39,048 nucleotides of DNA from Flammeovirga aprica JL-4 (GTDB lineage Bacteria; Bacteroidota; Bacteroidia; Cytophagales; Flammeovirgaceae). Of this stretch, positions 25,362 to 35,105 are shown piece after piece; the stretch's first letter is position 1, and every line of letters starts with the position of its first letter. The position numbers and the translations under genes are program-made. The stretch spans positions 1 through 39,048 of the forward strand of contig NZ_JABANE010000086.1 of the NCBI RefSeq assembly GCF_012844305.1, given 5' to 3'. The notes under the pieces are model-generated. The model worked only from the letters and a program-made list of their open reading frames with translations, did no database searches and was not told the DNA's origin.

Positions 25362-26453
25362 TTACTCATTCGAGTTCACAACACTTACTTTATAGGTTGT
25401 AGAATGCTTATATACTTCTCCAGCTTTTAGTATAGTGTTAGGAAAGTTGGAGTGCTGAGGTGAATTGGCAAAAAATTGAGCTTCAAAACAAATAGACTCT
25501 CTTGCTTTAAAAGCCTTGCCTTCATCACTTTTATCATTTCCTGTCAAGAAATTGGCAGTGTAAATTTGTACTCCCGGAAGAGTTGTAGTCATTTCCAATT
25601 TAATTCCTGATGTTGGATCAATAGCTGTAATAAGCGGAGTGTTCACTTCTTTATTCACAAAATTATGATCCAACCCATTCGCTAATTTGATCTGGGCATC
25701 AGTACTATTCACTGCTTTGCTTACTTTTTTAAATTCCCTGAAATCAAAAACAGTATTCTCTACAGAAGCAATTTCTCCAGTAGGCAAACCTCCTTTTTTC
25801 AAAGGAGTGTATTGGTCTGCATTTACTTTAAGTAATAGGTCGAGAACAGTACCATTTCCTGCACCTTTCAAATTAAAAAAGGCATGATTGGTTAAATTGA
25901 CTGGCGTTGCTTGGTCCGTCTCTGCTTTATAATTAATCTTCAACTCATTGCTTTCCGTAAGCACATACTCTACCTCCACTTTAAGGTTTCCAGGGAAACC
26001 CGCTTCACCATCTTTTGAATGAACAGATAACACCACTGCATTATCAGTTACTTTTTTAATTTTCCACATTTTCTGATGGAAACCTTCAGCTCCACCATGT
26101 AAAATAAAGTCATCATCTGTTAGATGATACTCTTTTCCTTCTAATGTGAAATTCTCAATTCTATTGGCATACCTTCCTACAATAGCACTGTAAAAAGGAG
26201 CATCTGCTTTTTGGTATTGTTTCTTTGTTGAAAACCCAAGAACAATATTTCTCAAATGGTCTTGATTATCTTTTACATACCAAGAAACAATCCTTGCACC
26301 ATAATTGGCAATCTCTACTTTCTGTCCATTTCCGTTGCGTAATTCAATGATTTTGAAGTCATTTCTATTTTTACACTCCGAAATATTAGGAAATAAAGTC
26401 CCAGGTACTATTATCACTAATAATAGTATTACAAATTTTAAATCACATTTCAT
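25362..26453 (-). CDS. Exported aldose 1-epimerase (galactose mutarotase-like)
   Basis: 363 residues. Catalytic residues of the GalM family are in place: H119 in 'FILHGGAEGFH', H190 in 'NLTNHAFFNLKG', D262 in 'NGLDHNFV' and E324 in 'ICFEAQFFANSP'. It interconverts alpha and beta anomers of galactose or glucose, preparing released sugar for uptake or the Leloir pathway. An N-terminal hydrophobic stretch (about 5-21) suggests export, so it probably acts in the periplasm where the hydrolases and sulfatases work. It starts 4 bases after the sensor-regulator stops, strong evidence of co-transcription. Its presence supports galactose as an end product of this locus. Confidence 0.92.
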   Translation of the reverse strand: MKCDLKFVILLLVIIVPGTLFPNISECKNRNDFKIIELRNGNGQKVEIANYGARIVSWYVKDNQDHLRNIVLGFSTKKQYQKADAPFYSAIVGRYANRIENFTLEGKEYHLTDDDFILHGGAEGFHQKMWKIKKVTDNAVVLSVHSKDGEAGFPGNLKVEVEYVLTESNELKINYKAETDQATPVNLTNHAFFNLKGAGNGTVLDLLLKVNADQYTPLKKGGLPTGEIASVENTVFDFREFKKVSKAVNSTDAQIKLANGLDHNFVNKEVNTPLITAIDPTSGIKLEMTTTLPGVQIYTANFLTGNDKSDEGKAFKARESICFEAQFFANSPQHSNFPNTILKAGEVYKHSTTYKVSVVNSNE

Positions 26454-26457
26454 ATTT

Positions 26458-29457
26458 CTAATTTTTCACTTCTTCTTTTCGTTGTTTTTCAGATTGTTCG
26501 TATTGGCTTGGTGTCTTTCCAAAGTACTCTTTAAAGCATTTACTAAAGTACTTTGGATTATTAAATCCTACAATATAGGCCACATCAGATACTCTATATT
26601 CTTCTTGAGTGATAAGGAAAGCTGCCTTTTTCAATCGGGCCTCCTGAAGGATATCTTTAGCAGACCTTCCTGTTACTTTTTTTACTTTTCTGTAGAAATT
26701 GGAGTGGCTCATTCCCATCTCCCTTTCCAATGTTTCTATGGTAAATTCTGAATCTGACAATCCCTCAGCTATAGCCTCAGATAGTTTATTCAAGAATTTT
26801 TCGTCCTGAATAGAAAGTCTCGGTTTATCTTCATTGATCACTTCAGTCACTTCCACCACCTGTTCTGATTCTTTTTGCTCCTCAGTATCAGGTTTTGCTT
26901 CCTCTTGTTCTTCAGCACCTTGATTTGTAGTCTCTTCTGCTGTCACAACCGACTCTTTCTCAATCACTTCTTTCAGTTTAGTCTCTAACTGATGATTGGC
27001 TTGAATATTTATATTTTCTTCTGCATCATGTTTGAATTTTGATAGATATAGAATGTAAAGTATCCCTAACAATACGACAACATAACTCAAAAATGCATAC
27101 CATTTCAGATAATAAGGACGATCTATCTGAATGCTTAAAGACTGATATTCTTCATCAAAAATACCATCAACAGAAGACGCTTTATAAAGTAAATTATAAG
27201 AGCCATAAGGCAAATGAACGTATTCAATATGTCTATTAGAATTGGTCAAAAATTTCCATTCCTCATCGTATCCCTCCAACTTATAAGCGTAGGCTACCCT
27301 TTTTGCTCTTCCTACTTCACTGACCATAAAGTCGAGTGAAAAAGAAGTTTCATTGGGTGACAGAACAATAGATGTAAGGTCGTTTGTTAAAACTTTAGTT
27401 TTGATTTCTCCATGAAAATCTCTGTTAGGATAAACTCTTTCTCCAAGAATATAAAATTTATCAATTGATACTTTGAGACCTTTACCGCTCACCACTATAT
27501 CCTCACTGTTGAATGAAAAGAAAAGATGATTTGTTCCGAAGAAAATTTCACCACTTTCAGTTTTACTTGAAGTATGTTCAGAAAATTCGGCACTCGGTAA
27601 TCCATTTTGACGGTTATAGTTAATGATACTGAAAGACTTATCTGCATTGATCGTCAAACGGCTCATTCCATTGTTAGTTCCCAACCAGATATTCCCTTCC
27701 TTATCTTGCTCTATACTTTGAATCATATTAGAAAGCAGACCATCGTTTTTAGTAATGATCGTATTCTCAAAAAGGTCATCTCCAGTTCTTTTTAAAATAT
27801 TAAGTCCATTGTAGGTACCTACCAGATATTGACCGGTTAGGGTTTTACGAATTGATCTTACAAAATCATTAGAGATTACTTTTTCTCCAATTTTAGCATT
27901 GATGATATTGACATTTCTAACATTTTCCTCTTCATCAAGAGACAAAATATTCAAGCCTCCACCTTCAAAACCCACCCACATTTCTTTGTATTCTTCATCA
28001 TAAAAAAGCACTCTAGCATTCCTTCCTGAAAGGTTCGGTACCGACTCTCTATTATACAGTTTTGAGGTATAACTTTGGTCGTTATTCTTATGAAATTTAT
28101 ACACTCCATCCAAAGAAGCCACCCATATATTAGAAGGGTCAGCACTTGGAATTATATTAGTACAAGTAGACGGGATAGCAATCAACTTTTCAACTGAATA
28201 ACTTGAATTGGATTGTTTGACTTTATAAACACCTTGCTTACTTCCTACAAGCAACTCTCCATTGATTTTTTTGATATCAAACACCAACAATTCTCCTAAA
28301 CCTACCTTATGCGTAGACCTTTTATTTTGATTATATACATATAAACCACCATTGTGTAACCCAAAGTAAATACAGTTTGTTTTTTCATCCTTATAAACAG
28401 ATCTAACAAAATGCGTAATTTTCTGATTTTCAATGAATTTAGAGATATTATAAAGTTTAAAAGGGTTATTATCCACATCAAGATAATTTACACCTTCACC
28501 AATTGTTCCTATCCATAAAGTGCCATCTCTCCCCAGTAATAATGTTCTGATAAGAGGTGTAGAAGTTCGCATCAATTTACGGATATTGGCCTGCTTATTT
28601 TCAAACTTAGCAGAATCAAGATAAAATAAGCCGCTCGTTACTGATGATACCCATAAATTACCGTTATTGTCTATCTGCAAGTCCGAAATGGCTTTAATAT
28701 CTTTCCACTTCTCCACTTTATCCTCCGTAATTGAATATTTATTCAAGGCATTTACGGTTGAAAACCAGATATTATCTTTCTCATCAAAATCAAGTGCGGT
28801 AATTTTCACTTTTGCTAGACTCTGAGGTTTTGATAGTATACTTATTCTCTTCTTTTTGTGATTGTATTTGATCTTTGCCATTCCATGGCTTGAAGCCACC
28901 CAAAGCACTTCTTTATCTTTTGGGTCAATAACTATATTATTAATGGAAGACTGAGAGAATATTTCATTGACTTTTATAAAATTATCTTCTTTGATTTGAG
29001 CCGTTTCTTGATTGATATTAATGATATACAACCCCACTTGTGTACCAACAAAAAGGTAATCTCCTTGAATCAAAAATGTATTGACACGCTCTTTTCGAGA
29101 GACATACTTATTGAGAGAAACCTGAGTGAAACGATCATAAAGAGGTTCATATATGTTCAATCCATCGTTTGTCCCAATCCAGATCCTTCCTCTCTGATCC
29201 TCTGCTAAGGCATAAATGGTATTGTTGGAAAGTGAATTTTCATTATTATCACCAATATTAAACACCTTTATATCATAACCATCATAATAATTCAAGCCAT
29301 CCAAAGTGCCAATCCAGATATAACCGTTATGATCTTCCAGCAATGAATATACCTCACTATTGGACAAATACTTTGTCAGAGCGTGTATCTTAAATGCATT
29401 TGAAGCATAAGAAACATTGAGAAGAAACAGTAATAATATGGTAAATAAAGATTTCAT
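26458..29457 (-). CDS. Membrane-spanning propeller sensor fused to an AraC DNA-binding domain, without kinase
   Basis: 999 residues. After a signal peptide (1-19) residues about 20-660 hold many two-component-regulator-propeller repeats ('YIWIGTLDGLNYYDG', 'RIWIGTNDGLNIYEP', 'NIWLGTNNGMSRL'), then a Y_Y_Y domain (about 715-778: 'YAYKLEGYDEEW' to 'YNLLYKASS'), one membrane segment (784-805), an acidic Glu/Gln-rich linker (about 820-880) and an AraC double helix-turn-helix (about 882-987: 'LEREMGMSHSNFYRKVKKVT', 'VSDVAYIVGFNNPKYFSKCF'). Classical hybrid two-component systems carry HisKA, HATPase and receiver domains between membrane and DNA-binding parts; these are entirely absent. It should sense a periplasmic oligosaccharide and act on DNA from the membrane. 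It leads the epimerase and sulfatase genes. Confidence 0.9.
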   Translation of the reverse strand: MKSLFTILLLFLLNVSYASNAFKIHALTKYLSNSEVYSLLEDHNGYIWIGTLDGLNYYDGYDIKVFNIGDNNENSLSNNTIYALAEDQRGRIWIGTNDGLNIYEPLYDRFTQVSLNKYVSRKERVNTFLIQGDYLFVGTQVGLYIININQETAQIKEDNFIKVNEIFSQSSINNIVIDPKDKEVLWVASSHGMAKIKYNHKKKRISILSKPQSLAKVKITALDFDEKDNIWFSTVNALNKYSITEDKVEKWKDIKAISDLQIDNNGNLWVSSVTSGLFYLDSAKFENKQANIRKLMRTSTPLIRTLLLGRDGTLWIGTIGEGVNYLDVDNNPFKLYNISKFIENQKITHFVRSVYKDEKTNCIYFGLHNGGLYVYNQNKRSTHKVGLGELLVFDIKKINGELLVGSKQGVYKVKQSNSSYSVEKLIAIPSTCTNIIPSADPSNIWVASLDGVYKFHKNNDQSYTSKLYNRESVPNLSGRNARVLFYDEEYKEMWVGFEGGGLNILSLDEEENVRNVNIINAKIGEKVISNDFVRSIRKTLTGQYLVGTYNGLNILKRTGDDLFENTIITKNDGLLSNMIQSIEQDKEGNIWLGTNNGMSRLTINADKSFSIINYNRQNGLPSAEFSEHTSSKTESGEIFFGTNHLFFSFNSEDIVVSGKGLKVSIDKFYILGERVYPNRDFHGEIKTKVLTNDLTSIVLSPNETSFSLDFMVSEVGRAKRVAYAYKLEGYDEEWKFLTNSNRHIEYVHLPYGSYNLLYKASSVDGIFDEEYQSLSIQIDRPYYLKWYAFLSYVVVLLGILYILYLSKFKHDAEENINIQANHQLETKLKEVIEKESVVTAEETTNQGAEEQEEAKPDTEEQKESEQVVEVTEVINEDKPRLSIQDEKFLNKLSEAIAEGLSDSEFTIETLEREMGMSHSNFYRKVKKVTGRSAKDILQEARLKKAAFLITQEEYRVSDVAYIVGFNNPKYFSKCFKEYFGKTPSQYEQSEKQRKEEVKN

Positions 29458-29564
29458 TCTGTTATAAAGTAACCTCTTTATGGTAGTGATAATATTAAAA
29501 GTTCTAATTTAACACTTAAAAGTTTTAAACATTGACATTAGGTGAATCATACTTCATTAAAAAA

Positions 29565-31133
29565 TTAAAAGATTGGTATTTCAATATTATTAGAGTCCAA
29601 ACAAAACGGATTTTGGGTATAAAGATTTGAAAAAGGTAACCTTTCAAACACTTCTTCTTTCCCGAACATTCTTGGATCATTTTGCTCTATTAATCTTTCA
29701 TTCATATAAGATGACATTTCTTCTACACGATCTTTATATCTTGGTAACGAGGAAAGGTTGTTGATACAGTCAGGATCATTTTTAATATCATATAATTCAT
29801 ACCTTTCAGTTTCTCCAAATGCCCACTCCCAATACTGATCATTATCGTTATTTGTTTTTGCTTTCAAAATCCATGATTGCGTAGGGTTTATTTCATAAGA
29901 CCAATCTACTGAACCAATGTTTTCATCCTTAAAACTTTCAGAGTAATTGTGTAGAAATAAGTAGTTGTCCATAATAATTCCCCTTACCGGATGATCATTA
30001 GGCACTACTTTCAAAAAGTTATTTCTCTCTTTTCCAAGCAGTACATAATTTCTTTTGTCATCAACAATACCCTCTTTTGAGGAATAAAAAAGAGCTGTCA
30101 GTGATTTACCTGCCATTTTTTTCATCTCTGTTTTTTTAGCATCAATACCCGCCACCTCTAAAAAAGTAGGTGCAAAGTCAGTAAAAGAAACATAATCATT
30201 GATGACTCTTCCTGGATTTTTAATGCCCTTTCCCCACATAATTGCCAATGGCAAATGAGTACTTCTTTCATGATCTTTTCCTTGTACTCTCGGAAATGGC
30301 ATACCGTTATCCGATGTTACGATAATGAGTGTATTGTCCAGCTGATTCGATTTCTCTAAACTCTCTAGCATTAAGCCCAGGTGATGGTCGCTATATTCTA
30401 CCTCCAAAGCATAGTCTAGCAAATCATGTCTTACGGTATCATTATCTGGCCAAAATTTATAAATCTCTTCCGAAGGTATATCCGATAATTTCTTCCCACC
30501 TACTTCTACACCAGACTTAAAAGCATATCCTCTTTGCGGTTCTTTTGATCCATACCAAAAAGCCCATGGTTTGCCCGCCTCCTGTTGAGCTAAGAAGTAC
30601 TCAAAGTTCTTAGCGTAATTGTCAGAGGAAATCATTTTGGTTGGAGGTATCATTTTGTATTTATTATAGGACTTCCCCGTTAATAACCTCGAAATCTCAT
30701 CTCCTATATCAGATGATTCAGCTCTCCATCCTCTACCTGTAAAACCAACATTGTAGCCATGCTCATTGAGCGTTTCTACATAAGTTTTAAATTTCTGAGG
30801 AAAAAATATACTCTGGCCTCCTGCTTCTTCCAACTGCCATGAATTTCTGCCCGTGAGTACAATACTTCTCGATGGTCCACTTTTAGGATTGGGAGTATAG
30901 GCATTCATAAATAGCAACCCGTTCTGTGCTACTTTATCGAATGCGGGAGTGTTCACAAACTTTGATCCATAAGCACTCATAAACATACCTGCATCATCTG
31001 CTATACAAAAGAGAATGTTAGGTCGCTCTGCTGGCTGGCTTATTTTATTGCAACTAACCGTAATAACCACCAGAATCAAATAATGGATAAAATTAGACTT
31101 AAAAAATTCGCTATAACTTTTTGTGGCAGGCAT
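29565..31133 (-). CDS. Ser-type S1-family sulfatase lipoprotein
   Basis: 522 residues. A lipoprotein signal with lipobox 'VITVSC' anchors it (C28). The formylglycine motif is S85-G-P-S-R89 in 'PNPKSGPSRSIVLTG', read from an AGT codon at 30881-30879, so the active residue comes from serine. 'NSWQLEEAG' just after resembles the heparan-N-sulfatase-like branch of the family. Metal-binding parts are 'FCIADDAGMFM' and 'VTSDNGMPFPRV'. Maturation of a Ser-type site needs an anaerobic-type radical SAM maturase (anSME), not encoded in the window. It lies 107 bases upstream of the sensor gene on the same strand and may be transcribed with it or alone. Substrate unknown; desulfation of an imported sulfated oligosaccharide is expected. 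Confidence 0.9.
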   Translation of the reverse strand: MPATKSYSEFFKSNFIHYLILVVITVSCNKISQPAERPNILFCIADDAGMFMSAYGSKFVNTPAFDKVAQNGLLFMNAYTPNPKSGPSRSIVLTGRNSWQLEEAGGQSIFFPQKFKTYVETLNEHGYNVGFTGRGWRAESSDIGDEISRLLTGKSYNKYKMIPPTKMISSDNYAKNFEYFLAQQEAGKPWAFWYGSKEPQRGYAFKSGVEVGGKKLSDIPSEEIYKFWPDNDTVRHDLLDYALEVEYSDHHLGLMLESLEKSNQLDNTLIIVTSDNGMPFPRVQGKDHERSTHLPLAIMWGKGIKNPGRVINDYVSFTDFAPTFLEVAGIDAKKTEMKKMAGKSLTALFYSSKEGIVDDKRNYVLLGKERNNFLKVVPNDHPVRGIIMDNYLFLHNYSESFKDENIGSVDWSYEINPTQSWILKAKTNNDNDQYWEWAFGETERYELYDIKNDPDCINNLSSLPRYKDRVEEMSSYMNERLIEQNDPRMFGKEEVFERLPFSNLYTQNPFCLDSNNIEIPIF

Positions 31134-31908
31134 AATTCAAATATCAATAAGATTTCATACTTTTTTCGCTTTTGACAAATATTACCTTCAATCTCAAAAT
31201 GGACGTTACACTTTTATTCCTTTTTATAAAAAAACATTTCTGATTAAAAGCCCCTTCCCCCTACTTTTAAAGGACCTAGTTTTCATTTAAAGGGTAATAA
31301 TCGTCCATTAAACACCACCAAAACACTCAAAAACAACATTTTACTACACTTGAACTATTATTACACTGATTCATTACGGTAATTATTCCACATCAATTCA
31401 TCTTAATAAATAATGGATCTACTTTGACTTCTTTCTCGTTAAATAAAAAATAAATACCTTCCTATAACACTAATCAATTACAAGTCTCCTATAAAATACC
31501 CTTCGATTTTGTAGTATAAATTACATTGACAAGCAATTCTTACTATCTCTTTTTATAATACTGTTAATAATGTCAAAAAGTGTTTATTTTCGTGTTCAAA
31601 ATATAATGTTCACCAAAACAAGAATTAATTTTACTATGGAAATTTTGCTAAACGAAAAAACGCACAACTAATCAATTGCTATTGATCACAGTATCGCTTA
31701 ATTCATATTTAAGCTAAACAATAAGAGATAGGGTTTTAATAGTTAAGAAAATGTTCCTTACAAGGTTTGCTGTCAATAATGACCATTTTTTATTATCTAA
31801 AAAGACTACTTTTTCAGTTTTTGGACTAAAATCCGCCCCTCTAAGCTAAATGTCAAAAGTACATTTGTAGAAACAGTAAACTTATTTTTTAATTTATTTT
31901 AAGATGAA
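31134..31908. other. 775-base regulatory region between sulfatase and susC
   Basis: The largest gene-free stretch, between divergent units of the polysaccharide locus. It contains a near-consensus -7 box just upstream of susC (31860-31867), a string AGGGTAATAAT near 31291-31301 shared with the hydrolase-operon upstream region, and a TGTTCAAAA...TTCAC segment at 31593-31613 that also resembles sequence there. No open frame, RNA gene or mobile-element end was recognised. Operators for the membrane sensor are expected here. Confidence 0.5.
31860..31867 (+). promoter_or_regulatory. Candidate -7 box for the susC-susD operon
   Basis: TACATTTG fits TAnnTTTG and lies 41 bases before the susC start. 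No -33 element at the usual spacing was found, which is common at activator-dependent promoters. Confidence 0.5.
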
Positions 31909-34900
31909 ATGAAACTACGAAAAAGACATCACTGGCTCTTATTCTGCATGATTCTATTGTCATTCAATTTTACACAAATTGCCCTTGGACAAGACCTTGT
32001 ATTGAAAGGTGTAATTAAAGATGCTGACACGGGTGCTCCCCTGCCTTCTGCAATTGTGAAAATTACTAAATCAGATAAGGGAACAGTTACAGACCTTGAT
32101 GGTAGGTATATGATTTCTGGCCTTCAGGTAGGCCAGACATTGAAAGTAAGTTATATTGGTATGAAACCAATTCTTTGGGTTTTTAATGGGGAAACAGAAA
32201 AGAACTTTACGTTAGAAAATGAAGAACAATTACTAAATGAAGTAGTCGTTGTCGGTTACGGTACCGTCAACAAAAGAGATTTGACAGGTGCTATCAGCTC
32301 TGTAAAAGAAGATGAAAACATCGCAAGACAGTTTAACTCTGTCGACCAATTATTACAAGGTAGAGTATCTGGTGTACAAGTAAGCGGTAATAGTGGTAAT
32401 CCTGGAGGAGCTGTTTCTGTTAAAATTAGAGGTGTCAACTCATTAAGAGGTAATAATGAACCTTTATATGTTGTAGACGGTGTAATAGTAAGTAGTGCTG
32501 GTGAAACTATGGAAAATGGTTCAAATGCCGCTACTGCTTCTGCTGCACCTATCAATGGCCTTGCAGGTATCAACCCTAGAGATATCGCAGACATTGAAGT
32601 ATTGAAAGATGCATCTGCTACTGCAATTTACGGTTCAAGAGGTGCCAATGGTGTTGTTTTAATCACTACTAAGAAAGGAGAAAAAGGTGATGCTAAAATA
32701 AACGTATACGCCCAAACATCAATCAGCCAGAGCGCAAGAAACATTGACGTTTTAGATGGTTATGAGTTTGCTATGCTTTATAATGAAAGAAATCTGGAAG
32801 AAGGTTGGCAACCAATCTACAAACTGGACCATAATACTAGAGAAGTTTATGATGCCGTTACAGGCGAAAAATACGATCAACATAACTGGCAAAATGAAGT
32901 TTTCAGAGATGCAGTTACTTACAATGCAGGTATGTCGATGAGTGGCGGTACAGAAAAAAGCAAGTATTACTTTTCAGTAGGATATGAAAATAAAGAAGGC
33001 ATAGTACAGAGAGCACATCAGCAAGGTGGTGATATGACATTTAATCTCAATCAAAAGCTTTCCCGAAAGTTTTCTTTAGATTTTAAGAACACCTTATTTT
33101 TTATGGAAGGGATGTACCCTCAAACCGGAAATAAAACAGGTGCGAATAACTCTTTAATTCATAGAACTGTTGGTCAAAACCCACTAACTGGAGCTGGAAT
33201 ACAAGATGACGACAACAACGGTGAAGGTACTCAAAACACTCCAATTCAATTCTTAGAAAACAATGACGATATCACTAAACAACTCCGTAATATCACCTCT
33301 GTAAAACTAAACTACGACATTACAAAGGGATTGAAATTCCAACTGAGAACTGGTTTAGATTACAGAAACCAATCAAGAAAAATCTGGTACGGTCCCGGTA
33401 CTTTCCAAGGTGATCAGTACAATGGTCTCTATAGCGAAATGGGACAAGATAGAACAAGTTACAATGTTGATGGTATCTTAACTTACAGAAAGAGATTTAA
33501 TAATAAACATAGAATCAATGCTACAGCTGTAGTTACTTTCGACAATATTGACAAAAATAACATCACTTATGTAGTTTCTGATTTTGATAATAAGTCAAGA
33601 AGAACCGAATCTCCTCAATTAGGTAAAGTAGTTTTATCACCTTACACGTATTTACCTTATAATGAAAACGTATTCTCGTATTTAGGCAGAGTTAATTACA
33701 CTTTTAATAATAAATACACACTGACTGCCAATTTCAGAGCGGATAAATCATCAAAATTTGCTGAAGGACACCAATGGGGTTTCTTCCCTTCTGCTTCTGC
33801 TGCATGGTTTGTATCTGAAGAATCATTCCTAAAGTCATCGGAAGTAGTTTCGGATTTGAAAATGAGAGCTGGATGGGGTAGAACGGGTAACCAAGGTATT
33901 CCTCCTTACAATACTTTCCAAGGATATAACACTAACTTATACGGCAGTACATCTAACGGTTCATGGGTGGGGACAATTCCTTCAAACATTCCAAATGCTG
34001 CTCTTACTTGGGAAACTACAGAGCAGCTTAATGTAGGAGTTGACTTTGGTTTATATAAATCAAGAATCAATGGTACTTTAGATGTTTATCATAAAAACAC
34101 ACAAGATTTACTACAAAGAATTGCAGCTCCTGCTTCTACTGGTTTTGATTACTTCTATGTAAACAGAGGCCAAATGTACAACCGTGGTATAGAATTAAAC
34201 CTTGAAGGAGTAATTGTTGACAAAGAAAACTGGGGAATTACTATTGGTGGTTCAATCACTAAAAACGTTACTGAACTAGGTGACTTAGGATTACCAACAT
34301 CAGGAATTTATATTGATGGCAACTTGGTTCAAGAACAATTCTATTTAGGTGATAATGTTTCAAATACCATGGATGCTGCCAATATCTTCATCAAGGGTCA
34401 GCCAATTGGATTATTCTACGGTTATAAGACAGATGGTATTTATACATCGGATGAAGAGGCTAAAGCCGGACCTACCTTCGGTACTGAAAATAAGGCAGGT
34501 GACCTTAGATTTGTTGATCAAAATGGTGATGGTAAAATTACTGCTGAAGATAAGACCATTATTGGTGATCCAAACCCAGACTTCATTTACAGCTTTAGAA
34601 CTACTTTCCGTTATAAAGCACTTTCGCTAAGTATGCTATGGAGTGGTGTTCAAGGAAACGATATACTAAACGCCAATAAAATTTTCTATACCTATACAAG
34701 AGGTGGTACGCAATGGAGTATGAGTAAAGACGCTTACTACAATGCATGGTCAGAAGAAAATCCTCAAGGTAGTCAACCAAGAGTATTATTTGGACAAGAA
34801 AATGTTATGGACAATTATGTTACAGATCAACTTATTGAAGATGGAAGTTATTTAAGACTTGCCAACATTACATTGTCTTATGATTTACAAATCAAGTCAT

Positions 34901-35079
34901 CTGCTTTAGAGAAAATCAACCTTTACTTTACAGCATCTAATCCATTTACATTTACGAACTACAGTGGGTATGATCCAGAAGTGACAAATGATCTTTACAA
35001 CGGTTCATTAATTGGAGTTGACTGGGGAGCCTATCCAAACGTGAGGTCTTACTTAGTTGGTTGTAACCTTACTTTTTAA
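31909..35079 (+). CDS. SusC/RagA-family TonB-dependent outer-membrane transporter
   Basis: 1056 residues, normal for SusC. A signal peptide (to 27) is followed by a CarboxypepD_reg-like domain (about 30-105: 'LKGVIKDADTGAPLPSAIVK', 'GTVTDLDGRYMIS'), the TonB box and SusC signature ('LNEVVVVGYGT' 109-119, 'KRDLTGAISSV' 122-132), the plug ('DQLLQGRVSGVQV', 'NEPLYVVDGVIV', 'EVLKDASATAIYGSRGANGV') and a 22-strand-type barrel ending 'RSYLVGCNLTF'. No N-terminal STN signalling domain is present, so signalling to an anti-sigma factor is not expected. It imports oligosaccharides in partnership with the SusD encoded 26 bases downstream. The likely cargo is a sulfated galacto-oligosaccharide, inferred from neighbours. 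Confidence 0.96.
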   Translation: MKLRKRHHWLLFCMILLSFNFTQIALGQDLVLKGVIKDADTGAPLPSAIVKITKSDKGTVTDLDGRYMISGLQVGQTLKVSYIGMKPILWVFNGETEKNFTLENEEQLLNEVVVVGYGTVNKRDLTGAISSVKEDENIARQFNSVDQLLQGRVSGVQVSGNSGNPGGAVSVKIRGVNSLRGNNEPLYVVDGVIVSSAGETMENGSNAATASAAPINGLAGINPRDIADIEVLKDASATAIYGSRGANGVVLITTKKGEKGDAKINVYAQTSISQSARNIDVLDGYEFAMLYNERNLEEGWQPIYKLDHNTREVYDAVTGEKYDQHNWQNEVFRDAVTYNAGMSMSGGTEKSKYYFSVGYENKEGIVQRAHQQGGDMTFNLNQKLSRKFSLDFKNTLFFMEGMYPQTGNKTGANNSLIHRTVGQNPLTGAGIQDDDNNGEGTQNTPIQFLENNDDITKQLRNITSVKLNYDITKGLKFQLRTGLDYRNQSRKIWYGPGTFQGDQYNGLYSEMGQDRTSYNVDGILTYRKRFNNKHRINATAVVTFDNIDKNNITYVVSDFDNKSRRTESPQLGKVVLSPYTYLPYNENVFSYLGRVNYTFNNKYTLTANFRADKSSKFAEGHQWGFFPSASAAWFVSEESFLKSSEVVSDLKMRAGWGRTGNQGIPPYNTFQGYNTNLYGSTSNGSWVGTIPSNIPNAALTWETTEQLNVGVDFGLYKSRINGTLDVYHKNTQDLLQRIAAPASTGFDYFYVNRGQMYNRGIELNLEGVIVDKENWGITIGGSITKNVTELGDLGLPTSGIYIDGNLVQEQFYLGDNVSNTMDAANIFIKGQPIGLFYGYKTDGIYTSDEEAKAGPTFGTENKAGDLRFVDQNGDGKITAEDKTIIGDPNPDFIYSFRTTFRYKALSLSMLWSGVQGNDILNANKIFYTYTRGGTQWSMSKDAYYNAWSEENPQGSQPRVLFGQENVMDNYVTDQLIEDGSYLRLANITLSYDLQIKSSALEKINLYFTASNPFTFTNYSGYDPEVTNDLYNGSLIGVDWGAYPNVRSYLVGCNLTF

Positions 35080-35105
35080 TTCCAACAACATAAAAACTAC
35101 ACGAA

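Noticed and set aside
25319..25369. Upstream start of the Cys-type sulfatase overlapping the epimerase stop
   Set aside because: Overlap coupling is possible, but the ATG at 25318 gives a standard lipoprotein signal, so the shorter form is preferred.
26305..26751. Plus-strand 148-codon open frame across the epimerase/sensor junction
   Set aside because: It is antisense to two well-supported genes and shows a Phe/Ser-rich shadow composition.
27400..27660. Possible hidden histidine kinase in the sensor gene
   Set aside because: The region translates to propeller repeats and the pre-Y_Y_Y segment; no H-box, N-box or G-box motifs are present anywhere in the protein.
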